64,000 bases of DNA, taken from NCBI GenBank assembly GCA_911728455.2, contig OU452231.1, positions 4,682,236-4,746,235 of the forward strand. The letters run 5' to 3'. This stretch comes from Marthasterias glacialis. Its lineage: Eukaryota; Echinodermata; Asteroidea; Forcipulatida; Asteriidae. The first letter of the stretch is position 1. Each line of letters begins with the position of its first letter. Below are positions 38,701 to 47,384 of the stretch, piece after piece. A model generated the notes under the pieces. It was not told the DNA's origin and did no database searches. It saw nothing but the letters and a program-made list of their open reading frames with translations. The position numbers were made by a program, and so were the translations under genes.

Positions 38701-40381
38701 ATTCCGAAGTGCTATCTGTAACCTCAAACACTTTTTTGCACTCAATCATATGGCTTTTCGTAGTTGTTTGGCAGTTCGGATCTTTCCACTCCAATTTGAA
38801 GGGATTGCATAATAGCAACATGTTATTTTACCATCATTAGAAAGGTAAGCTTGGGTATGGAGGGTGAACATGGACAAAACCCATAACAGATGGCCTTTGT
38901 GCTCAGGCCCGAGTGCTTTTTTATGTGTAAGCTTGGTTGACTAAAGTTGCAAATGGCAAAGAAGAGGGGGTATGAGTGCAGTCGACAAAAGTCACCCGTG
39001 GTAAGGAAAGGGCTAAAACAGCTCTGATTTCAAGATATTTGTTTCACAACTGAGGTTGGATGCAATTGGACCCCCCTAACTTTTGAATAAAACACAATTC
39101 TTTGCTTTTTCCTTTGCATTGTTGTCATGTTTGTATTGTTTTTGAATGCCTTTTTTGTTTTCTTTTTAAGGACCCCAAGGGGCTGTGTCGTCATGATTGT
39201 AGCAGTAAATGGAATAAACCAGATACTACGCGCGCGTGCGTGCAAGCCCGGACATATGCAGTATCTGGGTTAGAGTTCATCTTACCATGAACAGCCACAG
39301 GCCTGCTATAATCATGACAACACGGCCCCTTTAAGCCGTGAATGTAAACATTCTTGGCCATCCTTGGCTTTGTTTTCAGTTTATTTTTTATGTATCTCTT
39401 TGTATTTTTGTACTTTTACCAAATTAAATGAAAATAACTGACGATGGTATCAACCCAATTCAATTAACCCAGTCCCTCTAAAAATATATATATATATAGA
39501 CTCCTATTAAAAATTATAAAAATACGCAGTTCTTATATAGTTCTTACAAAGCACTCAATATTTTTTCCTGCAAGGTATGCGGAGTTACGTTTTGGAGTAT
39601 GAGACCTGTCCTTTACATAGCACCATGTAATGGTTTACAAGGTGCTGTGGCGCAATCTGCAGCCGATCAAACCAGGAACACCGGGGCGAACCCCTTCTCT
39701 TTGCGATAAGTGTACTGGGTTCTTTTACGTGCATTACACAACACACGGGTCCTATGGCTTTACATCCCATCCAAAGGACGCAACAATAATGGTTAGTGTC
39801 TTGCTTAGGGACACAAGTTTCAAGACCGGGACTGGAACCCACACTCTGCTGATCAGAAACACCAGAGCTTGAGTCCGGTGTTCTTATCCGACCGGGACTG
39901 GAACCCACACTCTGCTGATCAGAAACACCAGAGCTTGAGTCCGGTGTTCTTATCCGACCGGGACTGGAACCCACACTCTGCTGATCAGAAACACCAGAGC
40001 TTGAGTCCGGTGTTCTTATCCGACCGGGACTGGAACCCACACTCTGCTGATCAGAAACACCAGAGCTTGAGTCCGGTGTTCTTATCCGCTCAACCAAGAC
40101 ACACCACTCCTACTGTCTGACCATTCAATAGTATCCACTGTGGTTTCAAATGGTTGGTCCTCTCGCTGGCAAATTGTGGTGTAAAGTAGGAGGGTTACAG
40201 AGTTGGGTCTGTCGTCCCGTGTTTGTGACGAAAAAACTAATCACATTTCTTGTCATTTTTGTAGGACATGTGCAACGAGAGAGTCCACATAGTCCACAAG
40301 ATCCCCAACCTGGACCCCAACCAAGTCATGGCCAAGAATCTAGATACAGGAGAGTTTTGCAGAGTAGACCAGATGCACTGA
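26716..40381 (+). CDS. Leucine-rich repeat protein, AMN1/ZYG11-like N-terminus, 10 exons, 545 aa
   Basis: Coding exons: 26716-27016, 28006-28161, 30416-30534, 32399-32481, 32615-32663, 33681-33914, 35399-35623, 36420-36590, 38180-38362, 40265-40381 (stop TGA). Every join has GT-AG ends and keeps phase; the sum is 1638 nt. ATG 26716 is the first in-frame ATG after the stop at 26659. Residues 1-40 (KLVDMCLRCIGQNL, then LPTKHKEILL) resemble AMN1, ZER1 and ZYG11. L5-C9-I13 fits an Elongin BC-box without the usual first T/S/P. About residues 85-505 are cysteine-containing LRRs as in FBXL/AMN1 proteins (CPNLKSICVSGCNKITSEGL; CPDLKSLYASGCTMITAAGL). There is no F-box and no transmembrane segment. A substrate receptor for a cullin ubiquitin ligase is inferred, not shown. 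Introns are full of repeats. Confidence 0.9.
27254..27494 (+). mobile_element. MITE family M2 (AATAGACCGATCC), ~240 bp, intron 1
   Basis: Ends AATAGACCGATCCAATAAGC and GGCTTAATGGATTGGTCT are inverted repeats. The body contains GTGTTGACCAATCACAGCC and GGTACGCCACCGAAAGTC, shared with 55227-55582 and, inverted, with 62785-63042. This copy lacks the insertion found at 55331-55503, so it supplies an empty site. Confidence 0.85.
27538..27920 (+). mobile_element. MITE family M4 (TTAACCAGTTGGCGCC), short copy, intron 1
   Basis: Starts TTAACCAGTTTGCGCCGG and shares AGGATTACGAGATATAGAGA, CCACCATTGTTTATTCATTG and GGAGGTAAGTCAGAG with 32967-33575 and 41363-42008. The right end is degenerate. Confidence 0.65.
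28250..30081. repeat. Satellite array, 69-bp unit, ~26 copies, intron 2 of LRR gene
   Basis: Unit core CCAACTGACTTCACAACTTG, then TTACAAGCCATGAGAxTAGA, then CTTxAACxGAGTCCTCCTxC. Two sub-types alternate: TTTAACTGAGTCCTCCTACC and TTAAACCGAGTCCTCCTTCC. The right half shows multi-unit higher-order copies. A 69-bp period is 23 codons, so long minus-strand frames appear by chance. Confidence 0.95.
30178..30345 (+). mobile_element. tRNA-derived SINE, family S2, intron 2
   Basis: Head has CTCGGTGGTGAGACATCTGC and a B-box-like GGTTGGAATCCCACCCGAGT, then the tail GTACTGAGTGTACAGTGxCTTG...CACACATCAGTGTTTGGGTA. The same tail and head occur inverted at 35095-35290 and 43715-43862. Confidence 0.75.
30565..30706. 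mobile_element. Short MITE (GGGCTTGATTTCACAAAGC ends), intron 3
   Basis: Begins GGGGCTTGATTTCACAAAGC and ends CTTTGTGAAATCGGCCC, an inverted pair ~140 bp apart. No ORF. The element at 59825-60040 has comparable ends. Confidence 0.7.
30991..31759 (+). mobile_element. MITE family M1, ~770 bp, intron 3
   Basis: Begins AATAGACCGATTGCGCGACC and ends CGCAATCGGTTTATT, with inverted CACGTGACCTC/GAGGTCACGTG boxes. The body aligns with 12706-13466 in the same orientation and with 56587-57312 inverted. Confidence 0.9.
31987..32336 (-). mobile_element. tRNA-derived SINE, family S1, intron 3
   Basis: On the minus strand it begins GTGTCGTGGCCGAGTGG (A box) with B box GGTTCGAATCCTGG, as in the element at 7449. 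It then continues through GTAAGACACTTTACC and a ~230-bp body ending near 31987. Confidence 0.8.
32967..33575 (+). mobile_element. MITE family M4, ~610 bp, intron 5
   Basis: Starts TTAACCAGTTGTGCCGG and ends GGCGGCAACTGGTAA. The body shares CATTCCACTGCTGA, TTTGTCCTTTTGTTCCAAGA and TTCTCTTGGCTTTGTCAAGT with 41363-42008. Contains exon-like GT-AG sequences but no convincing ORF. Confidence 0.8.
34380..34545. mobile_element. S2 SINE in inverted-repeat arrangement, intron 6
   Basis: AAATCCACAGGCAACTCGGG and its complement CCCGAGTTGCCTGTGGATTT bracket a tRNA-like segment with GGTTCAAATGCCACCCGAG. Looks like a SINE plus a fragment inserted head to head. Confidence 0.65.
35095..35290 (-). mobile_element. 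tRNA-derived SINE, family S2, intron 6
   Basis: Minus strand: head CTCGGTAGTTTAGTTGGTAA with B box GGTTCGAATCCCACCC, tail GGACTTGGGAAAGTACTGAG then CACACATCGGTGTATGGGTA. Confidence 0.75.
35985..36290 (-). repeat. Interspersed repeat R1, degenerate, intron 7
   Basis: Contains GATGACAGATTGAGATTAAA, GGTGTGTTATTTCATGTATG and GTTACAATCGGAATTAAAAT. Matches the R1 copies at 4290 and 48190, with changes. Confidence 0.55.
37494..38080 (+). mobile_element. MITE family M3 (TAGACCTTATGCA) with an internal insertion, intron 8
   Basis: Ends TAGACCTTATGCATTCGCCG and GACGTCATACGCATAAGGTCT match the 173-bp copy at 55331-55503. The extra ~400 bp, starting with GAGTCGACTAGACTT and ending AGTCGCTCGACTAG, looks like another MITE nested in M3. 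Confidence 0.75.
39640..40107 (-). mobile_element. tRNA-derived SINE with amplified B-box module, intron 9
   Basis: Minus strand begins GTGTCTTGGTTGAGCGGAT (A box). It is followed by four copies of a 66-bp unit each ending GTGTGGGTTCCAGTCCCGGT (B box), then the body GTCCCTAAGCAAGACACTAA and CCTTTGGATGGGATGTAAAG. It resembles family S1. Confidence 0.75.
39825..40090. repeat. Minisatellite, 66-bp unit, 4 copies
   Basis: Unit starts ACCGGGACTGGAACCCACAC at 39825, 39891, 39957 and 40023. The units are essentially identical, so amplification was recent. As 66 is a multiple of three, long frames appear on both strands; they are not genes. Confidence 0.95.
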
Positions 40382-40556
40382 TCCTGTTCAACACTCCCCA
40401 CCCACCCCTCCCGAGCGGTCAAGGTAAAGCTGTGAAAATAGAGCATCCTAACTATTAGTCCAACCACTTGTAAGTCTCACCTCTCCCTACGGAGGTTTCG
40501 CAGGCTAGGAGTCACTGATACAGAGGCTCAGATCTTCATTTCAATTCAGTATACGA

Positions 40557-40716
40557 ATATTGAACGCATGTGAGTGCATTGTCACAGAATTATAATCACG
40601 AGGTGAAATCTGGACTGTTCCATTTCAGGAGACGAAGCCGAAGTGAAATGAGAAATCCAGATTTCACTGAGGTGATTATATTCTGCGACAATGCACGAAC
40701 GAAATGCATTCAATAT
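40557..40716. mobile_element. Palindromic MITE, ~160 bp, 3' of LRR gene
   Basis: Arms AATATTGAACGCATGTGAGTGCATTGTC-like and the complementary GACAATGCAC...GCATTCAATAT fold over TGAAATCTGGA/TCCAGATTTCA. No ORF. Confidence 0.75.
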
Positions 40717-41094
40717 CTGTTTTATATAACTCACAATAGATCCTCGTCATTTGCAATTTTATTTTACAATAAACAACAACAAAAAAAACCCCACAGAAAC
40801 GCGTCAACCCCACACACTGAAAACCTTATGCAAACCAAAAACTTTTAATAACTTGGATGATTCCATGTAGATACCGCCCTAGTCCGCCGTGATATGACAT
40901 TGCCTGGTTTGGGTGAAACAGACTGGAATGATCGTTTTGTGAACGACACTGAGAAAATCAATATTCATCGTCCAATAATTATCCATATTGGACAGTCCAA
41001 CGTCGCAGCAGTAAATACATGGTATAATAAAGGATGACACGTGACGTGTGTCCCACCAATCAAATGACAAGGATCTGTCTGTGTGTTATATAAC
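40713..41094. mobile_element. MITE with GTTATATAAC ends, ~380 bp
   Basis: TTATATAACTCACAATAGAT with GTCATTTG at the left and CAAATGAC...GTGTGTTATATAACTCA at the right form inverted ends. The ends meet the palindrome at 40557-40716. No ORF. Confidence 0.6.
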
Positions 41095-41362
41095 TCAATT
41101 TATTATCACAATTTACAGGTTAAAAGAGAAAATTGTCTTCCTGTGTGAACATTGACATCCAAAACAAAATTACGTTATCAAAAACAGTAGAATGCTAAGA
41201 AAAAAAATCTGAAGGCATCAAAATCACAAAACAGAAATAGAAATAAGAATCAAATGTTATGGTAATAGATTTTTATGTATGCCTTGCAGAAATCAACTAT
41301 TGAGCCAATTGAAAAATAAATAAAAAATTCTACCTTTAAAAAAGTGTTGGCTTCGTGGTCCT

Positions 41363-42008
41363 TTAACCAGTTGGCGCCGGCTGGCTGGCGTGTATCCATG
41401 AAAATATCATTTGAGCCAGCAAATGGGTGACGTTGGAACACCTATTGTGTAAATTCGGAGCACTGGAACAACTGTCACCCAGACATTCCACTGCTGAGCA
41501 TGCACAGGGCATGCATATGCAGTGTAACGCTTCATTTCACTCAAACAGAGAAAACTTGGTCTTGAACATTTTACTGATTTTTGGCTATTGTGCGTTTTTG
41601 TTTGTTTGTTTGTAATCCCCGTTTCCAACATTTGTCCTTTTGTTCCAAGAAGAGGATTGCGAGACATTGAGAGTTTTCCACCGTTGTTTATTTATTGTAT
41701 TCGTCTCGATGGAGGTAAGTCAGAGTGAATCGGGGATCGAGCCATGGTTCCGGGTTAAGTACCAACCCTATGTCGTAGCCCACAGCCGATGTTTTGCAAT
41801 TCACGGTGCATGAATTTGACATTTTGTCGGGACACTAATAAAAAATTACAGTGCAATAAAGAAAATCTTTGTTCTCTTGGCTTTGTCAAGTCCAGGTTTC
41901 TTTTTGCCAGCGGTACCCTCAAAGAAAAATGATTTCGGCAATTCCTAGAAAATAATCCCTTCAGGCTGGACGGTGAACAAAAGAAAAAATCCCAGCGGCA
42001 ACTGGTTA
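41363..42008 (+). mobile_element. MITE family M4, ~645 bp
   Basis: Starts TTAACCAGTTGGCGCCGG and ends AGCGGCAACTGGTTAA, the best-preserved ends of the family. The body aligns with 32967-33575. Confidence 0.85.
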
Positions 42009-42403
42009 AAAAGCTGCTGTAGAAGTTCTGGTCTTAGGATTGAAGGGCAAGAATGACATTCCAGGTTTTTTTTATCCAAGTAAAATTCTTATCCCTGGAT
42101 TTAATGAGATGTTTGATCGCTTGGTCAGGTTCCCCAAGTCGACAGTGTACTGATAACTCTACTGATGCATAAAAGGGACCAGACTGTTTAATCTTTCAGT
42201 CTGAGTTTGTCGGTATGGCCGTGTTCGAATCGAGCGACTTCGGCTACGGCTATGGCCGTTGGCTGCTGTGACATCATTGAAGAATGGGCCTTTTCAGCCA
42301 TAGCCACAGCTTAAGCCAGCAATTCGGACACGGCTTATGGCTTGGGTGTGAATTGAAGAACTGTGAGCTAAATGAAGCTGCAATAATTGGTTATATCTTC
42401 CAG

Positions 42404-42475
42404 TAGCCCCATAAATAGGGCCAATCCACCTCGTATCCTTGTATACGACGTGGATTGGCCCTATTTATGGGGCTA
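42404..42475. repeat. Near-perfect hairpin, 72 bp
   Basis: TAGCCCCATAAATAGGGCCA and its complement TGGCCCTATTTATGGGGCTA enclose ATCCACCTCGTAT/ATACGACGTGGAT and a short CCTTG loop. Confidence 0.9.
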
Positions 42476-42639
42476 ATCTTACAGATGACAAGAAAACGAA
42501 TAGATGTACACCCAAAAGAAATATTGTAAAAAATATATTTATTCGTAGGATTTTTTTAAAACTCTACTTTATACATTTATACAAAAAAAAAGCTGTAAAA
42601 TTATGCAAAGATGAAGTGTTTGACAAGTAAAAACATATT

Positions 42640-43000
42640 TGTAAGCGCATAGTGGTGAATTGTGTGTGCGATAGACACAGGCCCTTGTTGGAAAAATCTT
42701 AGAGCAAGTTCGATCAAGGACCATAGTTAACCATAGTTCGACTAACTCATGGTCAACGATGGTTGGACTAGTCTAGTCGACTATTCGCGACCAGCCTATC
42801 GATGTTGGTCGCATCGCTGGTTACCAATAGCCGTTTCATAAGCACAGTGCAGTGGGGACCAGTTATCAGGAAAGCGATAAGCGTAAATTTCGCCGTTTTC
42901 TCATGGTCGCATGGACGTGACATGACTGGAGTCGTTTGCACTTCAACTCCAGTGCGCATGCACTACGTACGTCACTAACCAACCACTGGGGGATCGAACT
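42640..43000. repeat. Short-repeat-rich segment with TAGTCGACTA-like motifs
   Basis: Contains AGTTCGATCAAGGACC and ACCATAGTTAACCATAGTTC at the left and GGGGATCGAACTTGCTC at the right, giving weak inverted ends. It shares ACTAGTCTAGTCGACTA-type words with 37565-37940 and 36655-36790. Probably a MITE remnant. Confidence 0.45.
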
Positions 43001-43224
43001 TGCTCACGGTCGTCGTGATTTGTGTTATCATTGTAGTGTCACCAACTTAATTTACCATTTCTAGGCTAATGCGGTCTGTATTATCAATTATTGTAAGTCA
43101 ATCATTTCAGTTAACCACTTAGTACGAAAAAGCTTTTAAATTGACAAGTGCAACTTTTTAATTGATATAATAAAGTGAATCTGGGATGTAATATACAAAT
43201 ATATCATGGTTCGAGGGTGGACAG

Positions 43225-43325
43225 TCGATATAAGCTCCTCGAGGTTTTGGAAGAGTTGATAAACTAGTTCCAGAGGCAAAGCCGAGGGAACTAGTTTGTC
43301 AACTTCCAATACCGAGGGGAACGGA
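43225..43325. repeat. Imperfect hairpin related to 53164-53300
   Basis: GGAAGAGTTGATAAACTAGT and GGGAACTAGTTTGTCAACTT pair around AGAGGCAAAGCCGAGGG. It shares the AACTAGTTCC and GGCxAAGCC words with the hairpin at 53164. Confidence 0.7.
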
Positions 43326-43714
43326 ATGTAATAGGCTTATCAGCTGAAATAAACCATGTTATATTTGTTTAACTATACTTCAAAACTTCTCTAGTTTGGA
43401 ATCATTGAACCGTGAGAAAATGCGGATTGACATTTACGTGTGCCGCAGCCATATTTTCATGTGTGTGTAGCTCGGCTAGGCTTGGGTGATGTTTGCGCGT
43501 GTACACTACACCCGTGCGACAGTTCCATCGGTGCGTGGTAAAGTGAATGCAGAGTAGACTGTTACACATGCGACAGTCTACTACGCATATGTATTTATCA
43601 TGTGCGCGAATACTGAACACACGCAGCAAAAATAGCATCTGGCACGTGATGCCGAATGGACCAGTGAGAATTTGACTCCCAATCATGAATATGTATGAGG
43701 TATAGTAATTTGGA

Positions 43715-43862
43715 TTATACCCATACACTGATGTGTGATTAGCAATGTATACTTGGTGCTTTCCAAGTCCGACAGAAAAAAAATCCACAGGCTACTCGGG
43801 CGGGATTCGAACCCATGATTTTCACATTGTAGAGCAGGTGTCTTTAGCAGCAGACCACTAAT
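43715..43862 (-). mobile_element. tRNA-derived SINE, family S2
   Basis: Minus strand: B box GGTTCGAATCCCGCCCGAGT, then CCTGTGGATTTTTTTTCTGT and GGACTTGGAAAGCACCAAG, ending with CACACATCAGTGTATGGGTA. Matches 35095-35290. Confidence 0.75.
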
Positions 43863-43892
43863 CTTAAGGGTGTCCAGTCATGAGAGGACAGT

Positions 43893-44153
43893 TCCAACCA
43901 AAGATCGTATAGCGCAGAAGGCGCAAGCTGTGTTACTCCGGCTGAAATGTGAAGTATGCACTGGACGCCATTTCAGTAAGCAAATATGTTGATACAACAA
44001 TTGATCAGTGCAGACAATGACCATTGCTAACAATGATATAACAAAACATTTGCTTACTAAAATGGCGCCCATGCCGTACTTCACATTCCAACAATAGAAA
44101 GAGCTTCATTTCCCCATTTTGTGCCTTCGGCGCTATACGATCTTTGGATCCAA
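43893..44153. mobile_element. MITE, ~260 bp (AAAGATCGTATAGCGC ends)
   Basis: CAAAGATCGTATAGCGCAGA at the left and GGCGCTATACGATCTTTGGA at the right are inverted. Inner arms GTGAAGTATGxxCTGGACGCCATTT and AAATGGCGCCCATGCCGTACTTCAC-like also pair. No ORF. Confidence 0.85.
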
Positions 44154-44691
44154 CCCTGCACATGTAATTCACAGTGGGTACATGTTTTATTGATTTACAA
44201 TAAATTGCATTGTCATTGGGGATAACATTTCATCGTGTACCAGGTGAAAGTAAGTAACAACAAGTTCCCGGTAAAACTTAAAGGGCGTAAGCAAATGATG
44301 TGAAATGTTGTGTTTCATGAAAAGTGAGTGGGAAAGTTTGATCATTTTTTTGCCATTCAAAAGTCATTATACTAGGAAGGTTAAAGTCTGCATGGGAATG
44401 GGAAAACATGTCTTTGGGTGAATTCTAGCAACAAAAAAATGTAACATTAATGCCATATGTTTCATGTCAGGGCCATTTTATTGCTTACGTCCTTTTAATA
44501 CTGCGACAAAATACTTTAGGGGGCCAGTAAAAGGGCGTAAGGCGTTACGCCCTTTTACCAGGCACACAACGATTTTTACCCTTCACCATTGTGTGCAAAG
44601 TACTGTACATCAATATGTGATAAGCACTGCAACATTTTCTGTGCCATTTGTCTCACAAGTACAGCCTGAGCTTGGTTCGGGTCGAATCTAG

Positions 44692-44810
44692 ACCCAGTAA
44701 CTGGGGCGCTGTACTCCTTTTTTGAGATTTTTGACATTATCTGTCGTACTAGCACGACAGATAATGTTAAAAATCTCAAAAAGGGGACAGCGCCCCAGTT
44801 ACTGGGTCTA
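44692..44810. repeat. Near-perfect hairpin, ~118 bp
   Basis: ACCCAGTAACTGGGGCGCTG pairs with CAGCGCCCCAGTTACTGGGT. Inner arms CATTATCTGTCGT and ACGACAGATAATG close on a tiny ACTAGC loop. It shares GGGGCGC...CAGTAA words with the hairpin at 10963. Confidence 0.9.
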
Positions 44811-47384
44811 GGTCGAATCATAATACAGATTCGCGTTACAAAGCGCCCTCTACAGTTTTCCGAGGATAGGCCATTTTCGCAGTGCATCATGGGAAGCAAA
44901 GTTGACAAGTTTTGGTCCTCACGCAGCACTTGCCGCATGACCTCGATTGTTTTGAAGTTTGTTAGTGGTTTGCAAAGAAGCAAGGTCGTACTTCTCTGTG
45001 TTTGTGACATAAGATGATATTTTTTATGAGGCCGGTGAATGTTTGTCATGTTCATGTAAGCCAGCCATTTAAAGGTCCTAAACTGCCGAGGGTCGCTAAG
45101 TTAAGAGTCTTTTTTTTTTAAATCAAACTTTTTTTGAAAAATGGTCACTCTGGGGTAAACTGTAGAGGGCGCACTGTATTGTAAATGGTCTGCCCGTATT
45201 ATTAGTTTTAACTATTTAAAAAATATTATACAACTTACCTAAATGAATGTGTGCTTATGACAATTTGTATAAATAAAAATGATATAGATTTATGCTTGCA
45301 TGCTAATACATAGATATGATAATCATTAGCCCTTGAGAAAGATTGCTAGGGTCGAAACGTGAGACCATTAACAATTGTTTTGCTTTTTGGGGGGTAATTA
45401 TTAGTTATTTGCATCCATTTCATTTCTTTTTTGATAAGGACAATTTGACAACTGAAAAAGAAAATCAACCTGTGGATTAAATGGTCAAGTGAAACTTGAC
45501 GCTGCCAGACCCTTTTTTAAATTTGCAACTCTTTGCAGACCTGTTAAAAATATATGTTCTGTCATGTGGAGAGGGGAAAACATTCGGCTGGATTTATATT
45601 AGCTAGGTTTTTTTCAAGCATCTTTTTATATGTATGTGCAATTAGAGATGATTATAGATTTGTAAATACAATTTTAAGATCCCATTTTCTTAATGTTTTT
45701 GAGGTTATTATTATTATTTTAACTTCAAAGCATTTTTCGAAGCAATTTCTTTATACCAACATTTATTGTAAAATGTGCACTTGTTAAGACATTTGAACTT
45801 GTTAAAAGTCATTTAAGAACCCTAACCCTGTGTCATTTAACTTATTTTAGTTTTAATGGAAAAATAAATGCACTTAAAATACACTTATTTAGAGCAACAT
45901 GAAATGATTGTTTTGAAACATAAAGTTTGGGGAGATGGGTTGGTCTGTGGTCAGAGTACATGTAATCGTCAAGTTTCAGTTTGATATTATGGCAGATATC
46001 TATGGGCATCTACCTTGTACAAATAACTCGCCTTCGAAGATACTGGAATTTTGTTTCGCTAAATTATTTTTAATTGTTTTGTCTTTCAGAACATTTTGAC
46101 AATTTGAGGCCAACATATGAAGATTCGTTCTAATTTTCTCTTTTGACAGTATAAACGTACAAACTTGAGAGTACTATGAAATGTAAGATGTAAAGGACAT
46201 ATTTGCAACTCTGTGTAGTGAATACAAAAAATAATAAAACACGCTCCGTTGAGCTAAGTGCTGTGAAAGACTTAATTATTCAACCACATTGTGAGGTCCG
46301 GAAAAATGTAATCAACCACTCGGCAAAAATGGGGAAGAATACCTGGGGAGTGTTTTCGCGGCTGTACACAATTATTGTTTTTGTCATTGGCGAGTGTTAT
46401 GGCCAATTCAATCGAAACAGCTATTGATTGCGACTGGGAAAACACACCCCTGTGTATCCGTACATAAAATTGGAAGAAGCTGTAAAGAATGGGAGTTTGA
46501 AGGGGCACGTTGCCTTCGGATTGAGTGCTTTTGTGCTATAAACAGCGTTTGTTATGAAATGAATATGTCCGGATTAGATATGTTAAAAGTAGAATGCAAC
46601 GAGTCACATAGATACCCCGTAATGGTGTGGTTTTTGTAAAGAATTTCGTGTCGGAACGCGGGCCGCCATTTTGTAGAATCAAATGTTTGACTCGCCACAA
46701 GATGGCGGACTGTATGTTACCATGTGAGAGTGTGCTTCCGCTGGTTGTACTTCCAGAGGCAAATGTATAATTTCTTTAATCTCTACTGATTTATTGCAAC
46801 ATGCTGTAGTTTTTTTTTCAGTGCATAGACACCTCTTAAAAAGGATATTGAGGAGCAATTCCAAACGGCACAATTTTAAGACTTTTGAAGGCAATGTGTC
46901 CGGTAATCATTTCTGTCTGAAAAGGTTTAACATGGCCAAGTTTGTTAACCGTGACATCGTTTTCATTATTTTGTCACTGAAAATCAATTTGTAATACATG
47001 TTGATGTTTATAAAAGGTCATGTTAACATGGTGAATGTTTTTACTCGTATTTCAAATCGAAAGGCTAATTGAAAGAAAGCTGATTACATACAGAATCAAA
47101 TAAATGGTTGCTGTCCCTTCAAGATCGTTTCCGCATATTTACAATGGCTTTCATTGTATTGATGTTTAATGAAAATTTAATCAGTTGTTACCATGGTTCT
47201 CTGGCTATTTCAACATTACACGTGTAATGCCAATTATCGTACCATCCATGCTGTACGCTAATAAAAAGACTATAATTTGTAATCACCCCGCAGTACATTT
47301 TCCAATGTAAAAGAATTAGGGATTTCGCCGTTGCCGATTGTAGAGTTTATCCAGATGTAGTGTATTTAGCCGACATCCAACACA
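44811..47384. other. Intergenic region upstream of lectin gene A
   Basis: No gene seen. AT-rich, with a SINE/LINE-tail-like phrase (CTAGGGTCGAAACGTGAG, 45349) that recurs at 57496 and a few short frames without support. From about 47040 the sequence begins to align with 57535 onward, marking the start of the lectin-gene duplication. Confidence 0.55.

Noticed and set aside
39585..40120. 170- and 83-codon ORFs on opposite strands with a 22-residue repeat
   Set aside because: Created by the 66-bp minisatellite within a SINE; both strands are open because 66 is a multiple of three.
43402..43788. 128-codon minus-strand ORF
   Set aside because: Crosses unique AT-rich sequence into a SINE; composition and context do not support coding.
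44576..45055. 159-codon minus-strand ORF
   Set aside because: Runs through the hairpin at 44692-44810 and unrelated flanking sequence; no recognisable domain.
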